NCBI GenBank assembly: GCA_015680685.1
Contig: MNCI01004075.1
Span: forward strand, 41,665-105,664
Direction of reading: 5' to 3'
DNA length: 64,000 nt
Source: Gnetum montanum
Taxonomy: Eukaryota > Streptophyta > Gnetopsida > Gnetales > Gnetaceae
The position numbers and the translations under genes are program-made. Position 1 is the first letter of the stretch. The number at the start of each line of letters is the position of its first letter. Under the pieces are notes generated by a model that was not told the DNA's origin, did no database searches, and was given only the letters and a program-made list of their open reading frames with translations. Shown here piece by piece: positions 1 through 12,599 of this stretch.

Positions 1-2720
1 CTATTAATTTTACCATTATGGGGATTAACCTTAATTTAAGTATCATGAACTGCTAGGGATGTTAACTTCCCTTCCTTGGGTGTGGGAGGAATCATTACTG
101 CATGGATGGATTTCTTGTTTGTGGGTATATCCTCACGAATAGAAATAGAAGTCAACATTTTGACTAATGCCTCATGATGTGTGGTAGAAGTCATGAGTAG
201 GTCATACAAACTCAAAGTAGTGTTCTTTTGCTTAAGAGATTATCTAACCTAATCTATCACATAAAAGAAGGTTTTGTTGTTGAGTGCAAGCTTATCACCC
301 TAGTTATGCTTCACTTCCTCCTTGCATCCAAAAATGCATAATTTAGTCTTAGGTTATGGTTTTTGGAGCTTCTCCTTGTTCTTTTTTCCATGAGCTTTGG
401 GATTCTCCTATGGTTTGTTGTTTGGAGTAGGTTGAATAGACGAGGTCATGGGTATCGCGAATATGGAAGTGGGCTTTTATGGGGCAACTTCCTTCTGTGC
501 CTCCATCAGCTTATCACTCTTATTGTTGGGCTTTTTTTTTCACTTATTCTTTTGCTTTATTGGAGCCTTTTGTTTGTCAATTATTTTTTGTGAGGAAGAT
601 GAAATAGCATTAGCCACCAAAGGAGGTTGTTGGGAAGTTTTATCAATTTTTGAGGCTATGGCTAGTTGGGCTATGATGTGTTCAGATACCCTAATGATAA
701 ATGATTTCCTAGGAGGCACTTGTGATGGCACCCTTATAAAAAAAGGGGATCTTAACCAAGTGGAAGCTAAAGAAGCCCTTTCATCATAAGGACGTATGTG
801 AATCACAAATGGTTCCCTTGAGGATCTTCAAGTATTATCTACATTGAATTCCAATATGATATATGTAGTGTTGTTAGTGTTCAATGGGTCTTTGTACACC
901 TACATCAATTGATTTTGAGTTCAAACAAGATTGGATATACTTAGAACAAGCTCTTCGCTATCTATCCTCTTCTACAAGTCATCCTTTAGTGTAAGGTAGC
1001 AGTCTATGTCATGATTGGGTAGTTGGTGATAGTGACAAGAGGGATCTATCTTGAAGTATTTAGGTAGTAGTGGTTCATCTTATGTTGCTCTAGTAGGGTC
1101 CTTGGCTATTTCATAAAAGCTATCATGCTTCTTTTAGGAAGTTTTGGACAACTATTTGTATTGGAAGCATCCAATTTTCAATAGTTGATCTAAAAAATTT
1201 GATGGTTTTAATAGTAGTGTAATGCATTTAGACCTATCATTTCTTTCAAAATTCAGTTTGGTCATTGCCAATGCAGTGGCTTGAAAGGCCAAAGGCTAGT
1301 TTTCATAGTTATTATTGGTGGGGATCTTGGGTGGATTGATCCATGGCCCCTACCTAGTGGTCTTGGCCTCTACGGTTACTACAGTCATATTGTTATGTTT
1401 GCCTTTCTCCTTATCTTTTTGCCTATGTTGGTTTTTGTATGTTATGTATGATAGATTATGATAGGCCTTTGCAGCATCTTCTATATTCTTGGTTTTGGGA
1501 AATGCCTAGCTATGTGACCATGGGTCAAGGTAGTAAAGTTTAAACTTGATAAAATCATTAACCATCCTCTTAAATATATCCAAGAGGTGAGTTTTGGCTA
1601 TGGGCTTTGGTATGTTATTTAGAAGTTCATTCTATTGTTGGATGAACTTCTGTATGGGCTCAAGGAGTCCCTGCTTGACCTTCATGAGCAGGTCAAGCAT
1701 GGTGTCAAGCTTCAAGTTATACTTGAAGTGATTTACAAGCCAAGCTATTAAGTCTTAAAGGAAGGATATATATCCTATAGGTAAATTTTGATACCAATCA
1801 AGCACTTTCTAAGTCAAGGACATAGGAGAAATCCTGATGCTAGTATGAGGCCATTGTTCTAATAGCAAGCACCTAAATATAAAAGTTATAATGTGAGCAT
1901 TATGGTTACCCTCTCCATTTTATTTGGTCAACTAGGGAACAGGGACACCAAGAGGAAGTTTCAAATGTGAGACCACAAGACTGAAAGGATCATCCTAGTA
2001 GAAGTCCATGATCTTTACACTTTGGGATGTAGAGGTTTTGAGCCTCTTTAACTCCTCTTCCAAGTCCTAGATCAAGTAGAAGGCTTGGTTTGGGCCCTAT
2101 GGTGGTCTTGTTGGCTGTGAGGCCTACACATATGGTTGTGGTATTTGTTGTGAGGCTTGTTTCCTCGCTATAGATTATATGATAGAAGGAAGGGCTATGT
2201 TATGTTCATCACTTATGGGCCAAACAAAGAAAAAGATGTTTGTGCTAATACTTGAGACACAAATAGGATAAAAGGGGTATGTGACCCTTGTGTTTCTTGG
2301 GAACTCATAACAGGTCCCATGTGTGTAATTAGCAGATTTGTAGTAGTAAAATCCATCATTGATGATTTTATCTATCAATACTATGTTCTAAATGGCATCA
2401 ATGTGTTGTGATTTGTTGTTTGTGACAATGTCTGAGTTTGATGAGTGGTTATAACAAATGTGGGATCCACTGTAGTAGGGTAGGAAGTAGTGGAAGACGA
2501 TGGCATCATGCCCATGGAAAAAACAAAAGCATTGGAGAAAGGTTTTATAACCTTGGGGGATGTTTGTTGGAATAGTCCTTCTAGGATGTCTTCAGGCTTA
2601 GATTCTACCTTAAATTCATCCTCCTCTTTCTATTATTCCTCAAAGCTATGCTTGTCATCTTCTTCTTGGAAATATACAATGAATTCCTATGTGATATGTC
2701 CAAGATTTTAATTTTAATTA
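1..2720 (-). pseudogene. Tat-type Ty3/gypsy gag remnant, minus strand
   Basis: Read on the minus strand, this stretch aligns by eye with the gag of the young Tat copy at 50.7-53.8 kb. The capsid-like part (about 2,060 down to 1,450) keeps HFKYNLK near 1,710-1,727 and then VKQGLLEPIQKFIQQ, matching FKYNLK and VKQAPLEPVQKFI in the young copy. A CX2HX4HX4C knuckle lies at 999-1037 (C, H, H and C all present). It is followed by VYKDPLNTNN, which matches VYKDPLNTKE, and by proline-rich repeats of the PFFIRVP kind at about 680-825. Gag packages element RNA in virus-like particles. Stops and frameshifts interrupt it throughout. Protease would lie left of the window. The 5' limit is uncertain because the first part of gag is poorly conserved. 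Confidence 0.75.
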
Positions 2721-5140
2721 TAAGAAATCACTTATATATTTCATTGTATCATTAGACATCTCCTAGTGTGATTTTATCAAAATAATGCTTCTACTTGTTG
2801 ATCTCTATTACTAAAGCAATATCCCAATGAGAAGCTCTTTGGAATTTCTTGAAAAAATATTGATTCTAAACATTGGGATGATATGGAACAATGTGAAAGT
2901 ATTCTATATTGATTAGAATCACAAGAGTATTAGCTAGTTATATGTTTGATGCTTCAAATTTTTAAAAGATAAATCGATAAATTGGTAACATTGGAATCTA
3001 TGGAGATTAATATTCTTAACTATGATATTATTTAGTATTAGTGGAATCTATGACCAATGATATCACTTGCAATTCAAAACATAATCACCTAAAAAAAGCC
3101 TATTTTAAGGACAAACAACATCAAAACATCTTCAAACCTCAAACATAATACAAAAAGATATTAGAGGCTATAAAAAATCTTAAAAAATAGACATTTAATA
3201 AAATTTACTATGACATAAAAGTTAAATTCATGACATGAATATCAAAATAACTTGTAAAAAGGACATTCTTAAGGAAACAAAAATAAATAAATACTCTAAT
3301 GGATTAGATCTAGAATTCAAACATAAAGAACTATGAAATGCATCAATCATGAATGTTAGTTACAACATTTAAATTCTTTTTGCAACTTGTAATAAATGGG
3401 AAATTATTGAAAAAATTTAAGGAAATTGACTTGAACCTCATCGAATGAACTTAGTAACATAGATCCAAAGTTGTAAAAATTAGATCCTTAACAGGCAAAT
3501 ATTTCTACTAGAGGAATTGGTGAATACTTGTTATAATCATAGATTGAAAACATCAAACACATTTAATTAAATAGCTAAAGTTATAACATTCATTGGAAAA
3601 ACATAAAACCAACATATGAGAACCATTTTTTTGTGAAAATGTCAAATAAGAAATGTGAATTGAGAGATTGAGAGAAACTAAGATTTAGTTATTGGAAATT
3701 TGTGAGAACAATATGAAAAATGGATGAGAGAATTATGAGGATCTTAAATTATTTAGACAAATTAATGCTCTAAAAATATAAGAATAAAAATAGGGATGCA
3801 CATAATAAATTTAAGGAATCACTAACATACTTCTTCTTTCCTATTCATCTTCAACTTGAAACAAAGTACATTCATCAATTTTACAATAAAGGAGAGGAAT
3901 ACTTCTTATAGTTTTTGGGGATTTATCTATTTGATGAGGATTATATGTGGGATTATTGATCGATTAGAAATGTGAAGTATGCACGTGCACTTACATGAAA
4001 TAACAAATAAACTTCAAACTTTAGAAATTAAAATATGACTCTTAATCACTTCTTATGATCCATAACTTTTGAAATCTAAAAACATTACATGACATAAAAC
4101 ATATAATTGCAAGAAACATTGATATTCCATCTGAGGATGCATTTCACACTATCTTTATCATAAATTAATACTAAAGTGAAATAAAATAAAATACCAAACA
4201 CATATGCTAAGATAGTTATAGGATACATAGCATATTCTTAAATAATAATAGACCAGGCATACTCATCTAATAAAGAGGTACTTTACATAATGCATATTCT
4301 TAATTAATAATAGATCAAGGATTTGAATCAAAGAAAACTTCAAGGAAAAGGTATATCTAAGATCTAGGTATTACACATTTCTTTGGAGATTGACAAAAAA
4401 AATGAACATGGTCTAATATAGAAGAAAAGATTTGCATGCATTGCATATAGTAACTTAGGTTGTAACTAGAAGAAAATCAAGAGCATTAAATAAAAAATCA
4501 CTCTATCATGTAGCAAAAGTGAAGAATAAACATGAATAGAATAATACATGTAGCTACCACAAAGAATGAAGGTACCTAGACTAATAATTAAAACTAAATG
4601 TAAGTTAGAAAAACATATGGAAATAATAGAGAAATTTCATAACTTTTATGTAAATAAGTTGAATGACATGGAAAAAGTATGGTAAAAATCCTTTTTAAGA
4701 AGAACATATTTAAGAAGAAAACATTAATTAGGGAGACTAAAAAAATCCTTTAAAAAACTATGGTAGAACTAATAGAGCTGAAGACATTACTAGAATGTCT
4801 TGAAGATGCCTTTCTTAAATGAAATATTGGTAATTATCAATGATAAGCCTACAAAGGATTAATAGAAGAAACTTATATAGATGGTAAAAAATAAACAACA
4901 ATATTTTTATGATTCTATAATGAGATCATTGACATTGATCTATGTATATGCTAACATCACATATACATGAATTCAAGAATAAAGCCAAAATATTAGCCAT
5001 AATGCAAGTTGAATCCAAAGTTTAAGAAAATGGTAAAACTAGAAATTGAAAATAGTCTCAAATTAAATTCATCTATCCTACTATTGATAGTGATGGATGA
5101 GCACACTTATCATATCACTTAACAAATATTTTCATCAATT
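2721..5140. other. AT-rich spacer, no gene recognised
   Basis: Strongly AT-rich DNA with no long frame and no protein similarity that I can recognise on either strand. It may hold leader or LTR sequence of the minus-strand gag element to the left, or the gag and protease end of the pol remnant to the right, decayed past recognition. Confidence 0.5.
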
Positions 5141-5149
5141 TCAAGCTAT

Positions 5150-7160
5150 CAAACATGGTGATGTTCAAGGATCATTTTCCACTATGGATTTTTAATCAAG
5201 TCATGCATACAATAACAAGGCACATGTATCACAATTTCTTGGATGATTATTGTGGATATAAGTAAATACAAATTATTTTAAAGGACTAGTTCAAAAAGAC
5301 ATTCACAAGTCCATAGGGGACTTTTTCATAGAAGAATATGTTACTTTGTCTATCCACTAATCCTAATATATTCTAACTCTTACATCTTAGCACACTATAT
5401 AAGTATATTAACAATGGTATGGAAGCCTTTATGGATGAACTATCTTCCTATGAGTCAAGATTTGAGTAAGCATTGGACCTCTTGAAGGAAGTGTACAAGA
5501 GGTACGTCGAGATAAATTTAAAATTTAACTATTAGAGGAGCTATCTCATGGTCGAAGAAGGCATTGTTTTAGGATATTGGATCTCAACAACTAACATTAA
5601 AGTAGATTCTAAAAAAATAAAATTAACTTAGTGAATCAATAAATGACCTCAAATAGTAGAATATGTGATGTCATTCCTTGGTCATACTTAATACTAAAAG
5701 TGCTTCATTAAAAATTTATTCATTAATTTAAAACCATTAATTAAACTTAAGAAAAAGGATAAATCCTTTATTTTAATAATAGATTGTAAGAAGACCTTTA
5801 AATTCCTTAAGAAAACGCTAGTTGAGACTCTAATTTTATTGATACTTGCATAGTATAGGCCTTTTAGTGTCATGACTAATGCATCCAACTATATGCTAGA
5901 AGTTGTGCTTATATAGTTGGGTGATCAAAAATCTCCATACTACATCCAGTATGCAAAATGAAGTATCACATATGAATAATTCAAGTACACCATAAGTGAA
6001 AAGGAGTTGATGGTAGTGGTGTATTCATTTCAAAAATTTGAGAATTATCTATAAGGCTATGTATTATTTGTAAACATAAATCATAGTAAAATTCAATTTA
6101 TAATTAACAAGCTAATGATTTACCATTGAATCATTTTTGGTAATATTGTAATTATTTAACATTACTATGAAAGATAGAAATGCAAAGATAGTTGTTGATT
6201 ATCTATCTTGATTATGAAGAGATGAAAAGGTTGATGAAGAACCATTGTTTGGTCAGTTTTTAGATGATTATTTATTTGCAACGGATTACTAAATTTACAT
6301 TATAGAATAAAAAGTTCCTCCCAAATGTGATAAATTTAGGACCTAGAATTTCTGTATTAGATTAGGCACTTCATGGAGATAGAAAAAACCCTCTATAAAA
6401 TCTATGCAGATGCTTTAATTTATTAGTATGTTTTAGGAAAGAACCAACTAAATGTCCTCTAAGACATGCACAAAGGATCATGTAATAGCCACTATGAAAC
6501 AAGAATAATGATCACAAAGATTCTCATGGCTACTTAATTCTAGTTACCACTATTCAAAAACAAACATTACTTTACCAAATCCTACAAGCACTATAAAAGA
6601 GATGGTGAGATCACAACTTATCTTGAGAGACCTCAGTAATGGATTGAACCACTAGAGTATTTTGATCATGAGGGAATTCATTTTATGATTTCCATCATCC
6701 ATTCATTGAATGAGAAATTATAAATAATTATTTCTATGGATTATTATACAAAGTTGGCTAAATTAGTTGTAGTTATTAATTACACTACAGGAATTGTTAC
6801 TAAGTTCATTAACAAAAAAAGGGTAAATTGATTTGGCATGTCATGCATGCCTATTTTAGACAATAAAACATACTTCACTATAGTACCATTCAAAAATATT
6901 GTGTAACGCTTTGTCATAGATCATAAGTTAACCACATCTTACTACCCTTGGGATATTTACAAGGTTGAAGTTACAAATAGGAAAATATTCTAAATACTCA
7001 CATGAAGTCTTACTAGATATAAGGAAGGCTAGAATGCTAAACTCCATAATGTTTTATGGGTGTATAGGTGTACTTGAAAAATTCCTATACGTTACTTTAC
7101 CTATGAATTTATATATAAAACAATATTAAAACTACCCATTCAAGATAAAATTTGTACATT
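5150..7160 (+). pseudogene. Decayed Ty3/gypsy pol (RT-RNase H-integrase)
   Basis: Conceptual translation across stops and frame changes follows the usual Ty3/gypsy order. At 5,170-5,260 it reads like the RT palm entry (DHFPLWIFNQV, FLDDYCGYK, for the usual FPLPFIDQV and FLDGFSGYNQ). At 5,420-5,450 FMDELSSYES stands where Y-x-DD is expected. Next come VEEGIVLGYWIS (5,550-5,600), and the RNase H entry VMTNASNYM (5,870-5,900) with SEKELMVVV (5,995-6,020). Integrase follows at 6,730-7,000, with DNKTYF near the second catalytic Asp and YYPWDIYKVEVTNRKIF in place of the usual YYPQGNGQVE region. The catalytic RT motif is lost and dozens of stops are present, so this is an old dead copy. It is a different lineage from the Tat copies: it has no second RNase H and a different integrase motif set. 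Confidence 0.75.
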
Positions 7161-10100
7161 GACCACTACATGAGACTTAGATGTGGATCAAAATCTATCA
7201 TAGAGAATATACCTAATGAACTTAAATGTGCTAGATAAAAATTAAATAATAATCCTCATTGATAATGATATGCTAAAAGTCTATAATAAGTATGAGAACA
7301 ACCTCCAAGTTAGACATCTAAACCTTTAAATAAGAGAAACAATCGTCTATTAGAACATAAGTGATATAACTTAATGAAAAATATCTCAAAATCTTTAATA
7401 AGGAAATTACATTATTGATGAAATTTATAAGTTAGGTGCAGTGAAAATTTATCACATATCTAACTAATGAAAATTTATACTAGTTAATGTATAAAAAATT
7501 AATCCATTCAAGAAGCTTGAAAAAATCACAACTTCAACACTTGATATAATCATTATCACTAACTTCATCTTTTGTATCTTCCCTATGAAACTTACTGAGG
7601 AGATAGCTATCTTCATTTGAGTTTAAAGCTCTATGAGATTTTTACCTTTTTATTTTATTATTTTTTGTCATTTTACAACTTCTTTTAACTCTTTAATTAT
7701 ATTCTAGTTTCCATTTCTTAATATTTCCTATTTGTAATATACTTTTCTATTTTTTTTGAATATTTTATTTGATGCAATTACATATATTTTTAAGTTTATG
7801 TTTATAAAATTGCCAAAAATATACATAAAGTAACTCCACATTTTAAATTTTTATTCTATGATCTTAAACCATGGAAGGAATAATTATTTATCATAGAGAT
7901 ATCAAAATATCCATCCGTCCATTTCATTAATAAGAACTCACTATCATGTGAACAATAGGGTTCTTATCACATTAAAAACTAAAAGTAATGCATGATCATT
8001 AGAACTTGAACAAAATTTGTTGATTTCTTGGAATTCCACCATGAACTTCATTACCCTCATGTTGATGCACTATCACTCATGTGTTATTGTCTTTGGAAAA
8101 TATGATACAAAAGATTAAAGGTAGTGCTAATACATATAAAGAAATAATTATTAATTAACACCTAAGATATCATTCTTGAGGTTTCATTGAAAAGATAGGT
8201 GACCAATGTCTAATGGTAAAGTACTTTCAAGAATTTCATGATCACTTAGGAGAGTTCCATTATGTGATTGGAATGACATGTAATCTAGGTATAAAGGTGC
8301 TCTTTTATCTAATGGCCAAGGATCATAACTTGAATACTAAAAGTTAACTCATTATTCTAAAAACTTCTAATGCATGTTTTCCATTTCTTTTTTTGTTTTA
8401 TTGGTAATGTTCTTATGTCACAGTTAGTTGATCTCATAGTGGTGGCTTTAGGATGATGTATTATATCTTGAAATTAACCATAGATACCATGATTAAGTTC
8501 CTTAGGAATTTATATATTCCATATGTAATGCTTAAAATTTGAAATTAAATCATTGGAATACCTCAATGCACCAAGTATAAAATCTTATATTTTAATATTC
8601 ATCCTTTTGCAAACCATAAAGAATAAATCAATTAGTAAAATTTATGTAATTATATACCAATAACTATATAGAAAATGTTTATCTACAAGTTATATGATTG
8701 AATGATAAGGTCCATCTACAAATCCATAACATGGATCTAAAAATATAATATTTTTTGAATCCTTATTTGCAAAAATTCTTTAAAATTCAATGTTTCCATA
8801 CGAAACTACATTGTAGCATCCACAACATTACCAAGACAATGTTCATAATATTGGAAATAATCTTGATGCCATCTAGAACGAGTTAAAGGATTGAGTCCAC
8901 ACTACAAAGCACATTGTTAGTATTTCTAGAATGTTTACCCATATATATTTTTATTTATAGTTAACCATAAAATTCATAAATTACTCATAAATGTTTGGTT
9001 TTCTCTTAATAGTGGTATTTCTGTAAGGTTTCTATCATCAAAGATTAGAATAATTATAAGGTTGATACTAACTTAAACTAGCCATCAAAAACTATTTGGT
9101 AGAATATCTCATCTATCCAGGAAAATCCTCACATATGACAAGATCAATTATTGCATTAGAAACCCTCATGCATATCTATTTTAAACTATTTTTTTATGTT
9201 ATGGTAAGTATCAATCTTATAGCTACCCTAAGGACTTCACTCACTTTAACACTATAAATAATGCATGATAGTAGCTAAACATTAATCCCTAAGTCAACAT
9301 GTTTAGTATTCAAACCCCACAATTATTACCTATTATCAAAAAGTTACATATTAGTGGCCTTCCAAGATTATGTCAATTTATGTTATCTTAAATAACTACT
9401 CAAGCATTCTGACATGTTGAAAATGTCTATAGATAAAAAAAATGTCCAACAATTATTACCATTTGCATGCATCATTTTAGCTTGACTCCATGATAAATGA
9501 ACCAATTCAAAAAATGCACAAGACTTGTATAATAAGTTTCATTGTGTTTCTAGATCCATCATGACCTATATCCCTACATATGAAATTGTTACCACCATTA
9601 AGAGGAGATGATGTAGTGGAAAGATATACCAAAATGCAAGATAGAATATCACTAAAATAGTAAATTACAATAAGAGATAACAAACCAATATTAGATCAAA
9701 AACACATATAATATGATTAAATCATGAATGAAAAATTATAGTAAAAGGGAAAGAAAGTATTAGAAGGTAAGATTCATATTAAAATTGATGAAATTAAGAA
9801 TATTTTCTGTAGTTTTATAGATCACCTATACACAAAGCCTCATCAAGGAAGAAAAAGTTTAAATTTAGAGATCACCAAGAGATCTACCAAGCATAGTTAA
9901 AGGAAATAGATTAAAATACAAAGTGCAATGCATAATTAATGCCAAGAGAGTTAGCATTACCAAGTAGTTATAAACCTAAAATATAAGGTTTGTGAAATAT
10001 TAGAAATAAATAATTAATAATATATTTTCTAAAAATTAACTAACATCTATTCAAAAAAGGATTTAAGGTTAATCAATGGATTAAGGTTACCAAGAGAGTA

Positions 10101-10820
10101 CTAGAATAAGTCCATATGTCAAAGAATGGGTTTCAACATAAAATAAAAATAACTAGAATAATATGAAAGTTTTATTTAACAGGTCTCATACCCATATCCT
10201 TACTTTATTCCAAAATCTTAGAATAAAATGAAATATGAAAATACAAGAAAAGATAAATAAAATATTTTTAATGGAACATAATAATCCTCCAAACTATTCC
10301 TTCATAAGAGGAAACAAAGATTAGTAAATACTATGAAATAATAATGAAGAAGAGAAATACAAAATAAGAATTTTTGAAAATAGGTGACAAGAGTAAAGTC
10401 TAAGTTGCAAACATTATGAGACATGAGACATACATACTCACTAACATATTTAAGAATCAAGCCTTACAAATAGATAAGAGGTTATTTTAAGATACATTAT
10501 ACACAAGCTTATAGGCATATACATGATGATGTATTAATCATAAAATACCAAAATTACTACATAAGGGATTAATGTTTCAAACCTCACAAGAGATAATTAA
10601 AATATACTAGAATAGACTAATAGTAATATATAATATTTTATTAATATAATATATTAAATTATATCCTTATGCTAAGGAACTAAGAGTCATCATCATATCC
10701 TACTCTTGTCCCAACAAAATGTAGTTAGATACATGAGGTTTTTCTTTCATCATTTGCCTCTATGAATAGGTAGATATATTTTATTTGTATTTTATTCAAA
10801 TCATCATCGATCATCTTTTC
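7161..10820. other. AT-rich spacer, no gene recognised
   Basis: No frame above 60 codons and no protein motif that I recognise on either strand. Probably decayed retroelement or LTR sequence, but nothing in it proves that. Confidence 0.5.
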
Positions 10821-10829
10821 CATTTCTTC

Positions 10830-12560
10830 TTTAATTTTTCTTTTAGTGAATTTCCTAGAACAATGATGTAGTAATCTTTATTTATAAACTAATTCTCTTA
10901 TCTTCATTACACATATCTAAATCATCTAATCCATTATTCTTATAGCTTACCTAAAATAGAAGACACTTAAAATATTCTTTTGATGTTTATGTTATGTAGC
11001 TTATCTCTTCTAGTAATATCTAACATCCATCAAAGCATTTGCATTTCTAACACACTAACATGTTATTGATGCCTCTTTTATCCTCCCTAAAATTTAGTGT
11101 CACATAAGATAAAATGCATAATTTTTTTCATGTCAAATTTTTTCTTTAATTTTATTACCATTCCTTTACCACATAGAATGCTACTAGACTATCTCCATTT
11201 TGACTATCCTACCTGAATTCTATTTCTTATATCTTTATCAATTTTATCATTTGATTATCGAATTAACTAGAAATCTTTACAAGAAGAGATATCTTCCTTA
11301 AAGAGTCACTTTTATTTCACCACTCTTTATGCTATTAAAATTACATTATGTATACTATGTCTTAATTTTGCTAATTTTTAAGCCTTTTGATTATAGGTCA
11401 TGTCTTTAATTCTTCATTTTAAAAGCAATATATTCTCTACGTGTATCTAGAAATGAAATATCATCTACAAATAGCATAAACCAAGGGATTTCATCTTCTA
11501 TTTCTATTATTAATTCATTCATTATAATGACAAATAAGTACAGGATAAGTGCAAACCATTGATGTGGACCTACTATGAAAAAAAAATTAGATGTTGTTGC
11601 ATTTGATGTTCTAACTTTAGTGGTAGCTTCTTCATAGTCTTGATTTATTTTAATATATTTTTTAGTGATGTTTTTCATTTGTAGATATTTGCTATGTTTC
11701 TTAATTTCTCCATTAATTCTTGTATCAAGAAAATAAACTTTCTAGTATATCACCTTGTCAAAAATATAAATTAAGTTTTGTTACTATTGATTTATGTCTA
11801 AGATACTTCTCTATGATGCTCTTTTAAAGCTTCATAGTATGACTCATTAGCTTGATTCATCTATAGTTTACATAATTTTATGTCTCTGTTACCTTTGTAA
11901 ATGGGAAGAACAAATATTTTTTACTAATTTTTGGGCATTTTTCTATCCTTAAAAATTTTTTAAATATTTTTTTCAACCAAGAAAATACTATATCTCCTAA
12001 TGCTTTCCAGGCTTTTATAGGAATCTTATCTAGTCCAACAATGTTTCCATTTTTCATTTTTCATAAGGTGTCTTCTTCTTAGAGAAGGAAAATTCATTAG
12101 ATAAATTAAAATTTTATTCTTATTTTTGGATGTCTTCTCTTATAAATTTATTATTTAATAATTATTAAAGTAATTTTTCTAACTATATTTTCCTTGAACA
12201 AAATTCTTTCATCTACTTGATTTATTTGACATTATCAATATTCTTAAATTTCATGTATTTTATTTTTATAAAATTATATATATATACTTTTTTATTCCTA
12301 ATTTCTCATAAAAGTTAATGAAAATATTCTGTTTTTCTTTGGCTACTATAATAGTTCCCTCCTTTAACATTTTATATGTTAACCTGATTTCTTCACTAAT
12401 ACTTTATTAACATTCTTTGAGGAATTTTTTCTTATTTCGGATAGCAAGTTACATTTCATCATTCCACCACTATGTCTTTTTTGAAATGTTTCTTTCTTTT
12501 TACTTCAATCAAAATGTTTGTTCCAATTCTTTGAATGTAAATATTTATTTACGATGAAAC
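10830..12560 (-). pseudogene. RTE-clade LINE reverse transcriptase remnant
   Basis: On the minus strand the order is that of plant RTE-type non-LTR retrotransposons. The pre-RT linker (KRKKHFKKDIVVE, about 12,510-12,470) is followed by LDKIPIKAWKALGDI near 12,030, matching the usual D-x-IPIE-x-WK-x-LGD. Near 11,870-11,840 it keeps NYR-x-IKLMSHTMKL, a phrase diagnostic of this clade. The catalytic block PWFMLFVDDISFLDTRRE (about 11,490-11,435) has FVDD where FADD is usual. The C-terminal part continues to about 10,900 (SKWRxSSSILCGKG). The enzyme would nick target DNA and copy its own RNA by target-primed synthesis. Many stops and frameshifts are present, and no endonuclease domain is recognised upstream, which fits 5' truncation. 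Confidence 0.8.
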
Positions 12561-12599
12561 TAAATTTGTAGAGAAATTCTAATTCTAGTTCCTATAGCA

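Noticed and set aside
363-789. Two plus-strand frames of 76 and 113 codons
   Set aside because: They are shadows of the minus-strand gag spacer, whose motifs align with the young copy.
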